Shown here: piece after piece, positions 38,759-46,703 of the stretch | Layout: the number at the start of each line of letters is the position of its first letter | Numbering within the stretch: the stretch's first letter is position 1 | DNA from: an uncultured Tropicimonas sp. | GTDB taxonomy: Bacteria; Pseudomonadota; Alphaproteobacteria; Rhodobacterales; Rhodobacteraceae | Direction of reading: 5' to 3' | Length of the DNA: 64,000 nucleotides | NCBI GenBank assembly: GCA_947497945.1 | Contig: CANMIP010000001.1 | Location: forward strand, 310,001-374,000 | Notes under the pieces: model-generated | Seen by the model: the letters and a program-made list of their open reading frames with translations, nothing else | Database searches by the model: none | Told to the model about the DNA's origin: nothing | Program-made: the position numbers and the translations under genes

Positions 38759-40027
38759 CTAATCTGCGTTTCGTTTCGGTCCGCCAAATTCGAAGAGAAC
38801 AGCAGAAACGTCGTCCGTGAACTCCTTCTCGCCGGCATGGCTGTGCAGGTTCCAGGTCAGGGCCTCGAGAAAGGCCGGGCCGGTCAGCGTATGATTCTTG
38901 CTCATCGTCTGACGGATACCGTCCTCGTCAAACATTCGACCATCGGGTGTCTCACATTCGGTCACCCCGTCGGAAACAATAAAGAGGCGGTCGCCCTTGC
39001 CCAGTTCGAAACCGACCCTCTGATAGCCAGCCCCGGGAACAAGCCCCACCGGAAGCCCGCCCTCTCCGATGAACTCGATTTCGCCGCTGGCGCGCTGGAT
39101 TGCGGGATGGGGATGCCCTGCCTGAACCAGCATGCCTTGCCCGCTGACGAGATCGATTTCCGCGAAAAGGAGTGTGAAATATGTCTCGGTCTGGATCTCG
39201 TCGAGTATCAGCTCATTGAGACGTGCGGCGACCATTTCCGGTGGATGAGCATCGTAGATACCGAACTCGCCTTCGAAGAGAGCCACATTCTGGTCCGCCG
39301 AGCTGCCGGAAAGAAAACCCGCAAGACGGGCCGTCATCAGGGCGGATGTGACGCCATGGCCGGAAACATCGATGGAGAACAGGGCCACCCGACTCGCGTT
39401 GATCGGAAAGAAACCGACAAGGTCGCCGCCGACATGTCCGCTTGGGCGCAGCAACAGCGAAACCTGCGAATTTCCAAAACTTCGGAATCGCTCTTTCACC
39501 AAGGATTGCTGTAGCTTACGTGCTTCAACAAGGTCGCTGTCAAGGGAATCGTAAACGGTCTGCAGCTCGTTCAAAGTGCTGCTGAGAAGGTGGTTCTTGT
39601 CCACCAACTCCTGTTCCATGCGGAGGATGCGTTCTCCTGCCTTCAGCCGGGCGCGAAGTTCGTCACCACTGACAGGCTTTGTCAGGAAGTCATCCGCGCC
39701 GGCATCCAGTCCCTGGGCAACATCGACGGCCTCGGACTTGGATGTCAGGAGGATGAAATACCCGTAGGTTTCGCGGTCCATCGCCCGGAAGGCCTGGCAG
39801 AATTCCGGACCGTCCATTCCGGGCATCATCCAGTCGCTGATGACAAAATCGGGAGGAGTCTGAGCGCAGATCTCCAGCGCTTCGGGCCCGGATCCGGCTT
39901 CAGCCACATCGAACCCCCAGCGTTTGAGCGAGGCGGTCAGGATCCGACGCTGCAAGCGACTGTCATCGACGACGAGCACGCGGGACCGGGCGGCCTGGTC
40001 TTCCTTCGGTGCGCTGCTTGTTGTCAT
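38759..40027 (-). CDS. Response regulator with PP2C-type (SpoIIE) phosphatase output
   Basis: A 422-residue fusion: receiver domain (about 16-135) with acidic pocket DD21-22, phosphoacceptor Asp65 in SDWMMPGMDG and Lys117; a coiled linker (about 140-190, LVDKNHLLSSTLNELQTVYDSL); and a PP2C/SpoIIE phosphatase domain (about 195-415) with GGDLVGFFP, DVSGHGVTSALMTARL and VSDGVTECETPDG metal-binding Asp. Such proteins usually dephosphorylate an anti-sigma-factor antagonist in partner-switching systems. No cognate kinase is in the window, but an Hpt gene lies divergently upstream. ATG 40027 was chosen over 40078. Confidence 0.9.
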   Translation of the reverse strand: MTTSSAPKEDQAARSRVLVVDDSRLQRRILTASLKRWGFDVAEAGSGPEALEICAQTPPDFVISDWMMPGMDGPEFCQAFRAMDRETYGYFILLTSKSEAVDVAQGLDAGADDFLTKPVSGDELRARLKAGERILRMEQELVDKNHLLSSTLNELQTVYDSLDSDLVEARKLQQSLVKERFRSFGNSQVSLLLRPSGHVGGDLVGFFPINASRVALFSIDVSGHGVTSALMTARLAGFLSGSSADQNVALFEGEFGIYDAHPPEMVAARLNELILDEIQTETYFTLLFAEIDLVSGQGMLVQAGHPHPAIQRASGEIEFIGEGGLPVGLVPGAGYQRVGFELGKGDRLFIVSDGVTECETPDGRMFDEDGIRQTMSKNHTLTGPAFLEALTWNLHSHAGEKEFTDDVSAVLFEFGGPKRNAD

Positions 40028-40211
40028 GTTGTCTCGGGATCCGCCTTGGAAAAACTGTTGCCGCCATGGAATGACCAATCCGTGGCACAGGCGGATTAAC
40101 GCGCGGTGAAGTCTATAATTTTACGTAACTTTTCTGGCTAATCATATATTAAGTGCTCGTTCGTAACCTGTGTTCAGCGAGAATGTGAATCAGGTCGCGG
40201 GAAAGAATGAG

Positions 40212-40544
40212 ATGATCGACTGGAAGCGTGTGTCCGAGCTGCGGTCCGAGATTGGCGAGCCAGATTTCGACGAGGTTGTCGAATTGTTTCTGGAAGAGGT
40301 CGAGGGCCTTTTGTCGAGGCTGAAGACGGATCCGAAGCCCGAACTCTTCCACGAGGATCTGCATTTCCTGAAAGGCTGCTCGGCAAATCTGGGTTTCGGC
40401 GCACTGGCGACGATGTGCCTGTCGGGAGAGACCATCGCTGCCGGTGGCGCGCCCGAGAAGATCGACTTGCCGTCAATCTTCGATTGTTATGAGCGTTCAA
40501 AGACGCAGTTCTTCGATGGTTTGGAAAGTGGGCTCGCCGCCTGA
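40212..40544 (+). CDS. Histidine phosphotransfer (Hpt) domain protein
   Basis: A 110-residue all-alpha protein with the Hpt signature HFLKGCSANLGF; His51 is the predicted phosphorylation site, followed by the usual Lys-Gly. It would relay phosphate between a hybrid kinase and a response regulator, plausibly the REC-PP2C protein transcribed divergently at 38759-40027. ATG 40212 follows GGGAAAG and gives the natural domain start MIDWKRVSELR; an in-frame ATG at 40170 would add 14 residues. Confidence 0.85.
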   Translation: MIDWKRVSELRSEIGEPDFDEVVELFLEEVEGLLSRLKTDPKPELFHEDLHFLKGCSANLGFGALATMCLSGETIAAGGAPEKIDLPSIFDCYERSKTQFFDGLESGLAA

Positions 40545-40583
40545 GGGAATCACCCGCGACACGCTCTTTGTTGGGGCACCATT

Positions 40584-40607
40584 ATGATCGACCAGAAAGT
40601 CGATCAT
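40584..40607. terminator. Stem-loop between hpt and ilvA
   Basis: ATGATCGAC (40584-40592) and GTCGATCAT (40599-40607) form a perfect 9-bp stem with a 6-base loop between convergent genes. No T-run follows on either strand, so it may be a weak or factor-assisted terminator. Confidence 0.35.
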
Positions 40608-40661
40608 TGGAATGCCAAGATGAAGTCAAGGTGAGCCGGAAGGCCTGGCCTGGACCGTGGG

Positions 40662-41906
40662 TCAGATAACGAACTCGGACAGGGTTTCGTCACTCGTTAT
40701 GTCGTTAAAGACCAGCCCGGCGGAGTCCAGGCGTGCAAAGAGCGCCGTGAAGTTCTCCTTGTGCGTCGTCTCGATTCCCAGAAGAACGGAGCCGAAGTTC
40801 CGGGCCGATTTCTTCATGTACTCAAAGCGGGCAATGTCGTCTTCGGGGCCGAGCAGGTCGAGGAAATCCCTCAACGCGCCGGGGCGCTGCGGAAGGCGCA
40901 AAATGATGTACTTCTTGACGCCCGCGTAGCGCTGGGCTCGCTCTTTCACCTCGGGAAGACGCTCGAAGTCGAAATTTCCGCCCGACGTGACACAGACAAT
41001 GCGCCGGCCGCGAATCTGGTTTGCGAGATCGGGCAGAACATCGACCGACAATGCCCCTGCTGGCTCTAACACGATGCCCTCGACATTCAGCATCTCGATG
41101 ATCGTGGTACAGATCCGGTCTTCCGGAGCGCGCAAGATGTCTGCCGGTGCAACATGGTTCAGTGCTGCAAAGGGCAGATCGCCGATTCGCGCAACGGCGG
41201 CGCCATCAACGAAGGAATTCACCTTGTCCAATGTCACAGGACGGCCGGCCGCCACAGCCGCTGTCAGGCTCGCGCCACCGGCGGGTTCCACGTAGCGCAG
41301 CCCGACCAATGGCGAGACCTCCTCGAGATATCGGGTCACTCCACCGGAAAGCCCGCCCCCGCCGACCGGCAGGATCACCATGTCGGGTGGATCGATCTCA
41401 TCGAGCACCTCGACCATGACAGATGCCTGCCCTTCGATCACATCCGCGTCGTCGAAGGGCGCCAGGAAATGCCCGCCCTCTGCCTCGCACCAGGTCTTGG
41501 CTTCGGCCAGTGTGTCGTCGAAATAGTCGCCCACGAGCCGAATCTCGATGCAGTCTCCGCCGAAGATCCGCGTTTTCTGGATTTTCTGTTGCGGAGTCGT
41601 GACCGGCATGAAGATCACCCCGCGCAGGCCGAAATGCCGGCAGACGAAGGCGACGCCCTGTGCGTGATTGCCCGCCGAGGCGCAGACGAAGAGCGACTGG
41701 TCGGGCCGCTCGGCCAACACCTTTCGCATGGCGTTGAAGGCACCGCGCAGCTTGTAGGAGCGCACGGGTGCGAGGTCTTCGCGCTTGAGATAGATCTCGG
41801 CGCCAAAGCGGTCCGAGAGGTGATCATTGCGCTGAAGAGGGGTCGCGGGGAAGAGGCTTCGCAATTCTTCCGTCGCGGCGCGAGCTTTTTCGGCAAAACT
41901 GGTCAT
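40662..41906 (-). CDS. ilvA: Threonine ammonia-lyase (threonine dehydratase)
   Basis: PLP enzyme converting threonine to 2-oxobutanoate for isoleucine synthesis. The 414-residue protein has the PLP-Lys segment [40 protein letters not shown] and [12 protein letters not shown], then a C-terminal ACT-like regulatory region (about 325-414, [13 protein letters not shown]). One ACT region rather than two fits the shorter IlvA form. ATG 41906 gives the normal start; argG lies divergently, leaving 111 bases for both promoters. Confidence 0.93.
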   Translation of the reverse strand: MTSFAEKARAATEELRSLFPATPLQRNDHLSDRFGAEIYLKREDLAPVRSYKLRGAFNAMRKVLAERPDQSLFVCASAGNHAQGVAFVCRHFGLRGVIFMPVTTPQQKIQKTRIFGGDCIEIRLVGDYFDDTLAEAKTWCEAEGGHFLAPFDDADVIEGQASVMVEVLDEIDPPDMVILPVGGGGLSGGVTRYLEEVSPLVGLRYVEPAGGASLTAAVAAGRPVTLDKVNSFVDGAAVARIGDLPFAALNHVAPADILRAPEDRICTTIIEMLNVEGIVLEPAGALSVDVLPDLANQIRGRRIVCVTSGGNFDFERLPEVKERAQRYAGVKKYIILRLPQRPGALRDFLDLLGPEDDIARFEYMKKSARNFGSVLLGIETTHKENFTALFARLDSAGLVFNDITSDETLSEFVI

Positions 41907-42017
41907 GTTTCGGGCGTTAGCAAAGATGGCGGCCCCATGCCACGGGAATCCGCCTTGCCCGGAGAGGTCTTCCCGTCTACACGGCAGCGTCGAACGCAAG
42001 ATACGAGGAAGCGAGAG

Positions 42018-43241
42018 ATGGCCCAGCCGAAGAAAGTGGTGCTTGCCTATTCCGGGGGTCTCGACACCTCGATCATCCTGAAGTGGTTGCAGGTGGAGTA
42101 TGGTTGCGAAGTCGTGACCTTCACCGCCGACCTGGGACAGGGTGAAGAGCTCGAGCCCGCGCGCAAGAAGGCGGAGATGCTTGGCATCAATCCGGACAAC
42201 ATCTTCATCGAGGATCTGCGCGAGGAATTCGTGCGCGATTTCGTCTTCCCGATGTTCCGAGCCAACGCGCAGTACGAAGGTCTCTACCTGCTCGGCACCG
42301 CCATTGCGCGCCCGCTGATCTCAAAGCGTCTTGTCGAGATCGCCGCCGAGACCGGCGCTGATGCCGTGTCCCATGGCGCGACCGGCAAGGGCAACGACCA
42401 GGTCCGGTTCGAGCTGTCGGCCTATGCGCTGAACCCCGAGATCATCACCATCGCGCCCTGGCGCGAGTGGGACCTCGGATCGCGGACCCGTCTGCTGGAA
42501 TTCGCAGAGCAGCACCAGATCCCGATCGCCAAGGACAAGCGCGGCGAGGCGCCCTTCTCGGTCGATGCGAACCTGCTGCACACCTCCTCCGAGGGCAAGG
42601 TGCTCGAGGATCCGGCCGAGGAAGCGCCCGATTACGTCTACCAGCGGACGGTTCATCCCGAGGATGCGCCGGACACGCCCGAATATGTCGAGATCGAGTT
42701 CGAGCGTGGCGACGCGGTTGGCATCAATGGCGAGCGTCTGAGCCCGGCGACCGTGCTGACGAAGCTCAACGACCTGGGTCGCAAGCACGGTATCGGCCGG
42801 CTTGACCTCGTTGAGGGGCGGTTTGTTGGCATGAAGTCGCGCGGTATCTACGAGACGCCGGGCGGGACGATCCTGCTCGACGCGCACCGCGCCATCGAGT
42901 CGATCACGATGGACCGAGTCGCGATCCATCTGAAAGACGAGCTGATGCCGAAATATGCCGAGATGATCTATAACGGCTTCTGGTTCAGCCCCGAGCGCGA
43001 GATGCTGCAGGCGATGATCGATCACAGCCAGGAGCATGTGACAGGCACGGTCCGGATGAAGCTCTACAAGGGCCTGGCGCGCACCGTTGCCCGCTGGTCC
43101 GAGCATTCGATCTATTCGGAAGAGCAGGTGACCTTCGAAGAGGATATGGGCGCCTATGATCAGTCCGACGCACAGGGTTTCATCCAGCTCCAGGGCCTGC
43201 GTCTGAGGCTTCTCGCCAACCGCGACAAGAAATTCCGCTAG
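42018..43241 (+). CDS. argG: Argininosuccinate synthase
   Basis: ATP-dependent condensation of citrulline and aspartate in arginine synthesis. The 407-residue protein has the N-type PPi-synthetase loop [14 protein letters not shown] at the N-terminus, [15 protein letters not shown] and [18 protein letters not shown], all diagnostic. ATG 42018 is preceded by GAGGAAGCGAG. The coding frame is open far upstream into the antisense of ilvA, but similarity starts at MAQPKKVV. A hairpin follows the stop. Confidence 0.97.
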   Translation: MAQPKKVVLAYSGGLDTSIILKWLQVEYGCEVVTFTADLGQGEELEPARKKAEMLGINPDNIFIEDLREEFVRDFVFPMFRANAQYEGLYLLGTAIARPLISKRLVEIAAETGADAVSHGATGKGNDQVRFELSAYALNPEIITIAPWREWDLGSRTRLLEFAEQHQIPIAKDKRGEAPFSVDANLLHTSSEGKVLEDPAEEAPDYVYQRTVHPEDAPDTPEYVEIEFERGDAVGINGERLSPATVLTKLNDLGRKHGIGRLDLVEGRFVGMKSRGIYETPGGTILLDAHRAIESITMDRVAIHLKDELMPKYAEMIYNGFWFSPEREMLQAMIDHSQEHVTGTVRMKLYKGLARTVARWSEHSIYSEEQVTFEEDMGAYDQSDAQGFIQLQGLRLRLLANRDKKFR

Positions 43242-43273
43242 GGACACGTCCAGAGCGTTCCTGCCAGAAAGAC

Positions 43274-43303
43274 GGGACCGGAATCCGAGCGGATTTCGGT
43301 CCC
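43274..43303 (+). terminator. Inverted repeat downstream of argG
   Basis: GGGACCGGAATCC (43274-43286), loop GAGC, and GGATTTCGGTCCC (43291-43303) pair along 13 bp with one non-Watson-Crick position. There is no long T-run, but it stands between the convergent argG and GntR genes. Confidence 0.6.
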
Positions 43304-43327
43304 GTTTCCGTCTGAGGGGGCTGCAAT

Positions 43328-44068
43328 TCAGGTCCGGGAAGAACCGGACATGTCGGAGTCGAGCCGTTTTTCTTGCATCGGATCGTCGAACAAGGCCATC
43401 CGAATGCGTTTGTAGCCATAGCCGATATGGACATATTGGATATGCCCGACGGCCACGATGTCGCCTTCCATCAGCGCTGCTTCAAGGTCCAGGAGCTCAT
43501 TGATCAGGGCGTCGATTGCGGCGTCGGCACGGGTATCGACCACACGGTGCCAGGTACTTGCGGCCTGGTAGAAGGCCTGCGTCCAAAAGGACCGCAGCAC
43601 CGAATTCCCGATAAGGTCCCGGGTCAGTCCGTGGAGACGGTAGTTGATCTGCACGTATTGACGGGTCCCGGTTTCTCCGTCCAGCGCCTGCGCCTCCCGA
43701 AGCAGGGCGCGCAGGCGTGTCAGGTGGCTTTCCTCGATGCGAACCGGCGTGCTCGTCCCGATAAGCGTCGCAAGGTGAAGGCGCACATCATAGACTTCCG
43801 CGATCTTCTCCGGTGAAAGCTCGACAACAACCGTGCCCACCCCGTTCAGCGTCTCGACGAGACCGAGATGGCTGATCCGGCTGATGGCGTCGCGCACCGG
43901 TGTACGGCTGACACCGAACTCCCGCGCCAGTTCCGCCTCTTTGAGACGGTCGCCGGGAACATAGTCGAGAAAACAGATTCGCTTGAGAATCAGCTGCTGG
44001 ATGTCTTCGACTCCGGGTTTTCCGTCGCTCTGCGGCCAGTCGATCTCGGGTCTTGTGATGTCGTTCAC
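43328..44068 (-). CDS. GntR family regulator, FCD (FadR) subfamily
   Basis: The 246-residue protein has an N-terminal winged helix (PGDRLKEAELAREFGVSRTPVRDAISRISHLGLVE, about residues 38-75) and an all-helical FCD ligand-binding domain (about 90-235). Regulators of this kind typically repress a neighbouring catabolic operon until the substrate or an intermediate binds. It stands at the head of the cluster to 49994. A perfect palindrome with a TGTATACA core at 44946-44961 is the likely operator. Confidence 0.9.
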   Translation of the reverse strand: MNDITRPEIDWPQSDGKPGVEDIQQLILKRICFLDYVPGDRLKEAELAREFGVSRTPVRDAISRISHLGLVETLNGVGTVVVELSPEKIAEVYDVRLHLATLIGTSTPVRIEESHLTRLRALLREAQALDGETGTRQYVQINYRLHGLTRDLIGNSVLRSFWTQAFYQAASTWHRVVDTRADAAIDALINELLDLEAALMEGDIVAVGHIQYVHIGYGYKRIRMALFDDPMQEKRLDSDMSGSSRT

Positions 44069-44140
44069 GAAAGGTGCTCCTCCTGGCTCGCAGGCCCTTG
44101 TTGCGCCGGGGGTGCATATGAGCCGCGCCGAAGCGCGCGG

Positions 44141-44866
44141 TCAATGCTCCCGGAACAGCCGGCCGAAACCCGTTCTCCTGTCGGTCACCCCTGCGAGACG
44201 AAGCGCGTGCCACATCATTGCCTGGTTGGAACATATCACCGGTTTGCCCAGACGCCGTTCGAGCCCGTCGACAATGTCGAGCGATCGCAGGGCGCCGCAG
44301 CTGATGAACAGTGCGTCATTGTCAGGCCCGTCCACCTCTGCGGCGACGTCGGCAATATGGTCCGGGCGGACCCGGATCATGTCGCTGTCCTTTTCGAGCT
44401 GCAGGCCCTCGATCCGCGGGATCTCGAATCCCGCGCGCTCCAGATAGGCCTTCTCCTGCCTGTTGATCTCGTCGAGATAGGGCGTGACGACAGCGACCCG
44501 CCGGGCGCCAACCGCCTGCAAGGCGGCGATGACGGCAGCGATCAGGCTGGTCGGTTTCGCCCCTGTCGCGCCCTTCGCAAGCTCCGCCGCGACCCGCTCT
44601 TCGCCGATGACGAGGCTGCCCGACGTGCAGCCGTAGCTGATCACGTCGAGGCTTCCATCCGGCAACAGCATCCTCGCCGCTTCGGCCAGCCCGTCCGCGT
44701 GGCGCGACAGGCTCTCCACGGTGATGCTGTCCTCGATCCAGGCGCGCGAGAAATGCACGCCGACGCCATTCGGGCGCAGCGTGAACATGTCGTCCTCGAT
44801 CGTCTGTTCGGTCGCCAGAAGAACAAACCCGATCTTGGCCCTGTGGTGCCGACCTGCGTCAAACAT
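44141..44866 (-). CDS. Maleate isomerase / arylmalonate decarboxylase / Asp-Glu racemase superfamily enzyme
   Basis: A 241-residue protein with the two-lobed fold typified by SYGCTSGS and FISCGALRS. Cys80 and Cys190 occupy the paired catalytic positions; two Cys suggest an isomerase or racemase, as in maleate cis-trans isomerase, rather than a one-Cys decarboxylase. EutA of ectoine-utilisation clusters belongs to the same superfamily. It lies downstream of nothing else on its strand except the regulator gene and faces the TRAP operon across a 160-base regulatory region. The substrate is unknown. Confidence 0.85.
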   Translation of the reverse strand: MFDAGRHHRAKIGFVLLATEQTIEDDMFTLRPNGVGVHFSRAWIEDSITVESLSRHADGLAEAARMLLPDGSLDVISYGCTSGSLVIGEERVAAELAKGATGAKPTSLIAAVIAALQAVGARRVAVVTPYLDEINRQEKAYLERAGFEIPRIEGLQLEKDSDMIRVRPDHIADVAAEVDGPDNDALFISCGALRSLDIVDGLERRLGKPVICSNQAMMWHALRLAGVTDRRTGFGRLFREH

Positions 44867-44907
44867 TGAGCGCCCTCCATCATAGATGCATACAGATTGA
44901 GCAAATT

Positions 44908-44927
44908 ATTGAGGAAAAATCCTCAAT
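44908..44927. promoter_or_regulatory. Perfect inverted repeat in the divergent promoter region
   Basis: ATTGAGGA and TCCTCAAT flank a 4-base A loop. It sits between the isomerase and dctP starts, close to the palindrome at 44946, and could be a second protein-binding site or a leader hairpin. Confidence 0.4.
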
Positions 44928-44945
44928 GATCGACAATATACGCTT

Positions 44946-44961
44946 TAGCTGTATACAGCTA
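44946..44961. promoter_or_regulatory. Probable GntR/FCD operator palindrome
   Basis: TAGCTGTATACAGCTA is a perfect 16-bp palindrome with a TGTATACA core, which fits the T-GT...AC-A pattern bound by FadR/FCD-subfamily GntR proteins. It is 65 bases upstream of the chosen dctP start. A half-match, GCATACA, is at 44889-44895. Confidence 0.6.
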
Positions 44962-45026
44962 TGAAAAATATGCGACGGTCTTCACGTGAGAAACAGAACT
45001 CGAATCATCGAGAGGAGGAAGGACAG

Positions 45027-46028
45027 TTGGAGATCACGTCACGTTTGAGGTCCGCGGCGGCGGGCGCTTGCGTTCTGGCGGCCAGTCTCGGCACGGCGCA
45101 GGCCGAGGAAATAATCCTTGGCCATGTCATGGACAGCCAGCACATCTTTCATGCCGTCTCCGAGCAGTTCTCGGCCCGGCTCGAAGAGCTTTCCGGCGGT
45201 GACCTGACCGTCGATTACCATCCGGGCGGCGATCTCGGTGACTGGACCTCGATTGTCGAGCAGGTCTCGCAGGGCGCCATCCAGATGACCATGAGCTGGA
45301 ATTATTCTGAGCTCGACCCGCGCTGGGATGTCTCCGTGCTTGGCTATGTCGCCAGCGACTGGGAAACGGGCAAGGCCGTCTATGGTCCCGGCTCGGTGAT
45401 GAATGCGGTCTATGAGGGGATCATGAACGATCTCGGCATGGTCCTGCTTGGCACCATCCCGACCGATTTCACCGGCTATGTCGTGCGCAAGGGCGTCGAG
45501 GTTCCGACGCATTTCCCGGACGACGCCAAGGGCTTCAAGATGCGCGTGCCCGGCATGCCGATGGCGATCGAGCGCTACAAGGCGACCGGGTTCGCGCCGG
45601 TGCCGATGGCCTTCTCCGAGGTGCATACAGCGCTGCAGACCGGCGCTATCGACGGCCGGGCGTACTCGCCGCCTTCCGAAGTGCTGCTCTTCAAGGACGT
45701 GGTCGGGGCCTATGTCTTCACCCGCGAGAATTTCGAGCACACGTTCTGGACCGCCAACAAGCGCTGGTTTGACGGGCTGAGCGAAGACCAGCAGGGCTGG
45801 ATCCGCCAGGCCGCCGACGAGGCCGTGATCTGGGCCTGGGAGAATGCCGAGGCCGAGAGTCCGAAATGGTTCACCCAGATGGAAGAGGCCGGCATCGAGG
45901 TGGTCGAACTGACGCCTGAGCAGATGGACGGCTATCGTGGCCTCGTGACCGAGACCGAGTATCCCTACATGGAGAAGATCATCGGTGCCGAGGTGATGGC
46001 ACAGATCAAGGCCGCGTCCGGCCAATAG
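45027..46028 (+). CDS. dctP: TRAP transporter solute-binding protein (DctP family)
   Basis: Periplasmic receptor of a tripartite ATP-independent transporter. The 333-residue precursor has a signal peptide (SAAAGACVLAASLGTAQAEE) and the DctP fold: FSARLEELSGGDLTVDYHPGG, GDWTSIVEQVSQGAIQMTMS, FKMRVPGMPM with the conserved carboxylate-binding Arg, and GAIDGRAYSPPSEV. I chose TTG 45027, preceded by the strong GAGGAGGAAGG; ATG 44961 would overlap the operator palindrome and prepend 22 charged residues before the signal. The ligand is unknown, probably a carboxylate. Confidence 0.9.
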   Translation: MEITSRLRSAAAGACVLAASLGTAQAEEIILGHVMDSQHIFHAVSEQFSARLEELSGGDLTVDYHPGGDLGDWTSIVEQVSQGAIQMTMSWNYSELDPRWDVSVLGYVASDWETGKAVYGPGSVMNAVYEGIMNDLGMVLLGTIPTDFTGYVVRKGVEVPTHFPDDAKGFKMRVPGMPMAIERYKATGFAPVPMAFSEVHTALQTGAIDGRAYSPPSEVLLFKDVVGAYVFTRENFEHTFWTANKRWFDGLSEDQQGWIRQAADEAVIWAWENAEAESPKWFTQMEEAGIEVVELTPEQMDGYRGLVTETEYPYMEKIIGAEVMAQIKAASGQ

Positions 46029-46044
46029 CTCCTCCAACCCCCTG

Positions 46045-46075
46045 GCCATGCCCCTCGCCCGCCGACGGGCATGGC
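46045..46075 (+). repeat. Stem-loop between dctP and dctQ
   Basis: GCCATGCCC (46045-46053) and GGGCATGGC (46067-46075) form a perfect 9-bp stem with a 13-base loop, 16 bases after the dctP stop. In transporter operons such structures protect the 3' end of the binding-protein mRNA. Confidence 0.5.
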
Positions 46076-46094
46076 GCTGACACGAGGCGCGCCC

Positions 46095-46700
46095 ATGAAC
46101 AAGGACCTCCTTCATACCGACAGTCTCGACGATGTGATGCCGCCGCAGCCGATCCAGCCGGCCGGGGGCGACCTGTCGGACCCGGCCTATCGTGGGCTCG
46201 ACGGTTTCTACCGGTTCGAAGCCCGGCTGGCGCTGGCGATGCGGGTCATCCTGTTCTGTGCAATCCTCGCGCTCGGCCTGTTGATGGCGGCGCAGGTCTT
46301 CATGCGCTACGTGATCTCCTCGCCCTTTCTCGGCATCGAGGAGTTGGCGCCGATGCTGGCGCTCTGGGTCTATTTCATCGGCATGGCCTATTGCACCCGG
46401 GAGCGCGACCATATCGAGGGCGGCGTGCTGACGCTGCTCACGCATAATCGCGACATCCTGCTGTCCGTGCGCCTCTTCGGCACCCTGGTCTGCCTCGTGA
46501 CGGTGGCGGTCTTCGCCTGGTACGCATGGGATTTCGCGGCCTACAACCTCTCGCTCAACCGCAAGAGCACCTATATGCGGCTGCCGAAATATATATGGGA
46601 TTTCAGTATGATCGCGGGCTTTGCCCTGATGATCTTCTATCTCGCGCTGCAACTCCTGCTCGAAGCGCGCGCGCTTCTCACCGGCCGCGGAAACGACTGA
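46095..46700 (+). CDS. dctQ: TRAP transporter small membrane subunit (DctQ family)
   Basis: A 201-residue protein with a hydrophilic N-terminus (about 40 residues) and four helices (VILFCAILALGLLMAAQVFM; MLALWVYFIGMAYC; LFGTLVCLVTVAVFAWYAW; MIAGFALMIFYLALQLLLEA), the DctQ layout. GIEELAPMLALWVYFIG is the family motif region. ATG 46095 follows GAGGCG. It is 3 bases before dctM, so the subunits are coupled. Confidence 0.87.
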   Translation: MNKDLLHTDSLDDVMPPQPIQPAGGDLSDPAYRGLDGFYRFEARLALAMRVILFCAILALGLLMAAQVFMRYVISSPFLGIEELAPMLALWVYFIGMAYCTRERDHIEGGVLTLLTHNRDILLSVRLFGTLVCLVTVAVFAWYAWDFAAYNLSLNRKSTYMRLPKYIWDFSMIAGFALMIFYLALQLLLEARALLTGRGND

Positions 46701-46703
46701 TCC

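Noticed and set aside
40121-40128. TTACGTAA palindrome in the hpt/REC-PP2C intergenic region
   Set aside because: Eight bases are too short in an AT-rich stretch to call an operator.
40584-40634. A 16-codon open frame beginning MIDQK after the hpt gene
   Set aside because: No good ribosome site; the bases are better explained as the perfect stem-loop at 40584-40607, and the likeness to the hpt start (MIDWK) is probably chance.
44978-44994. CACGTG-centred sequence resembling parS near the dctP start
   Set aside because: Only the CACGTG core and adjacent bases match; about five of the 16 positions differ from TGTTTCACGTGAAACA, too many for a ParB site.
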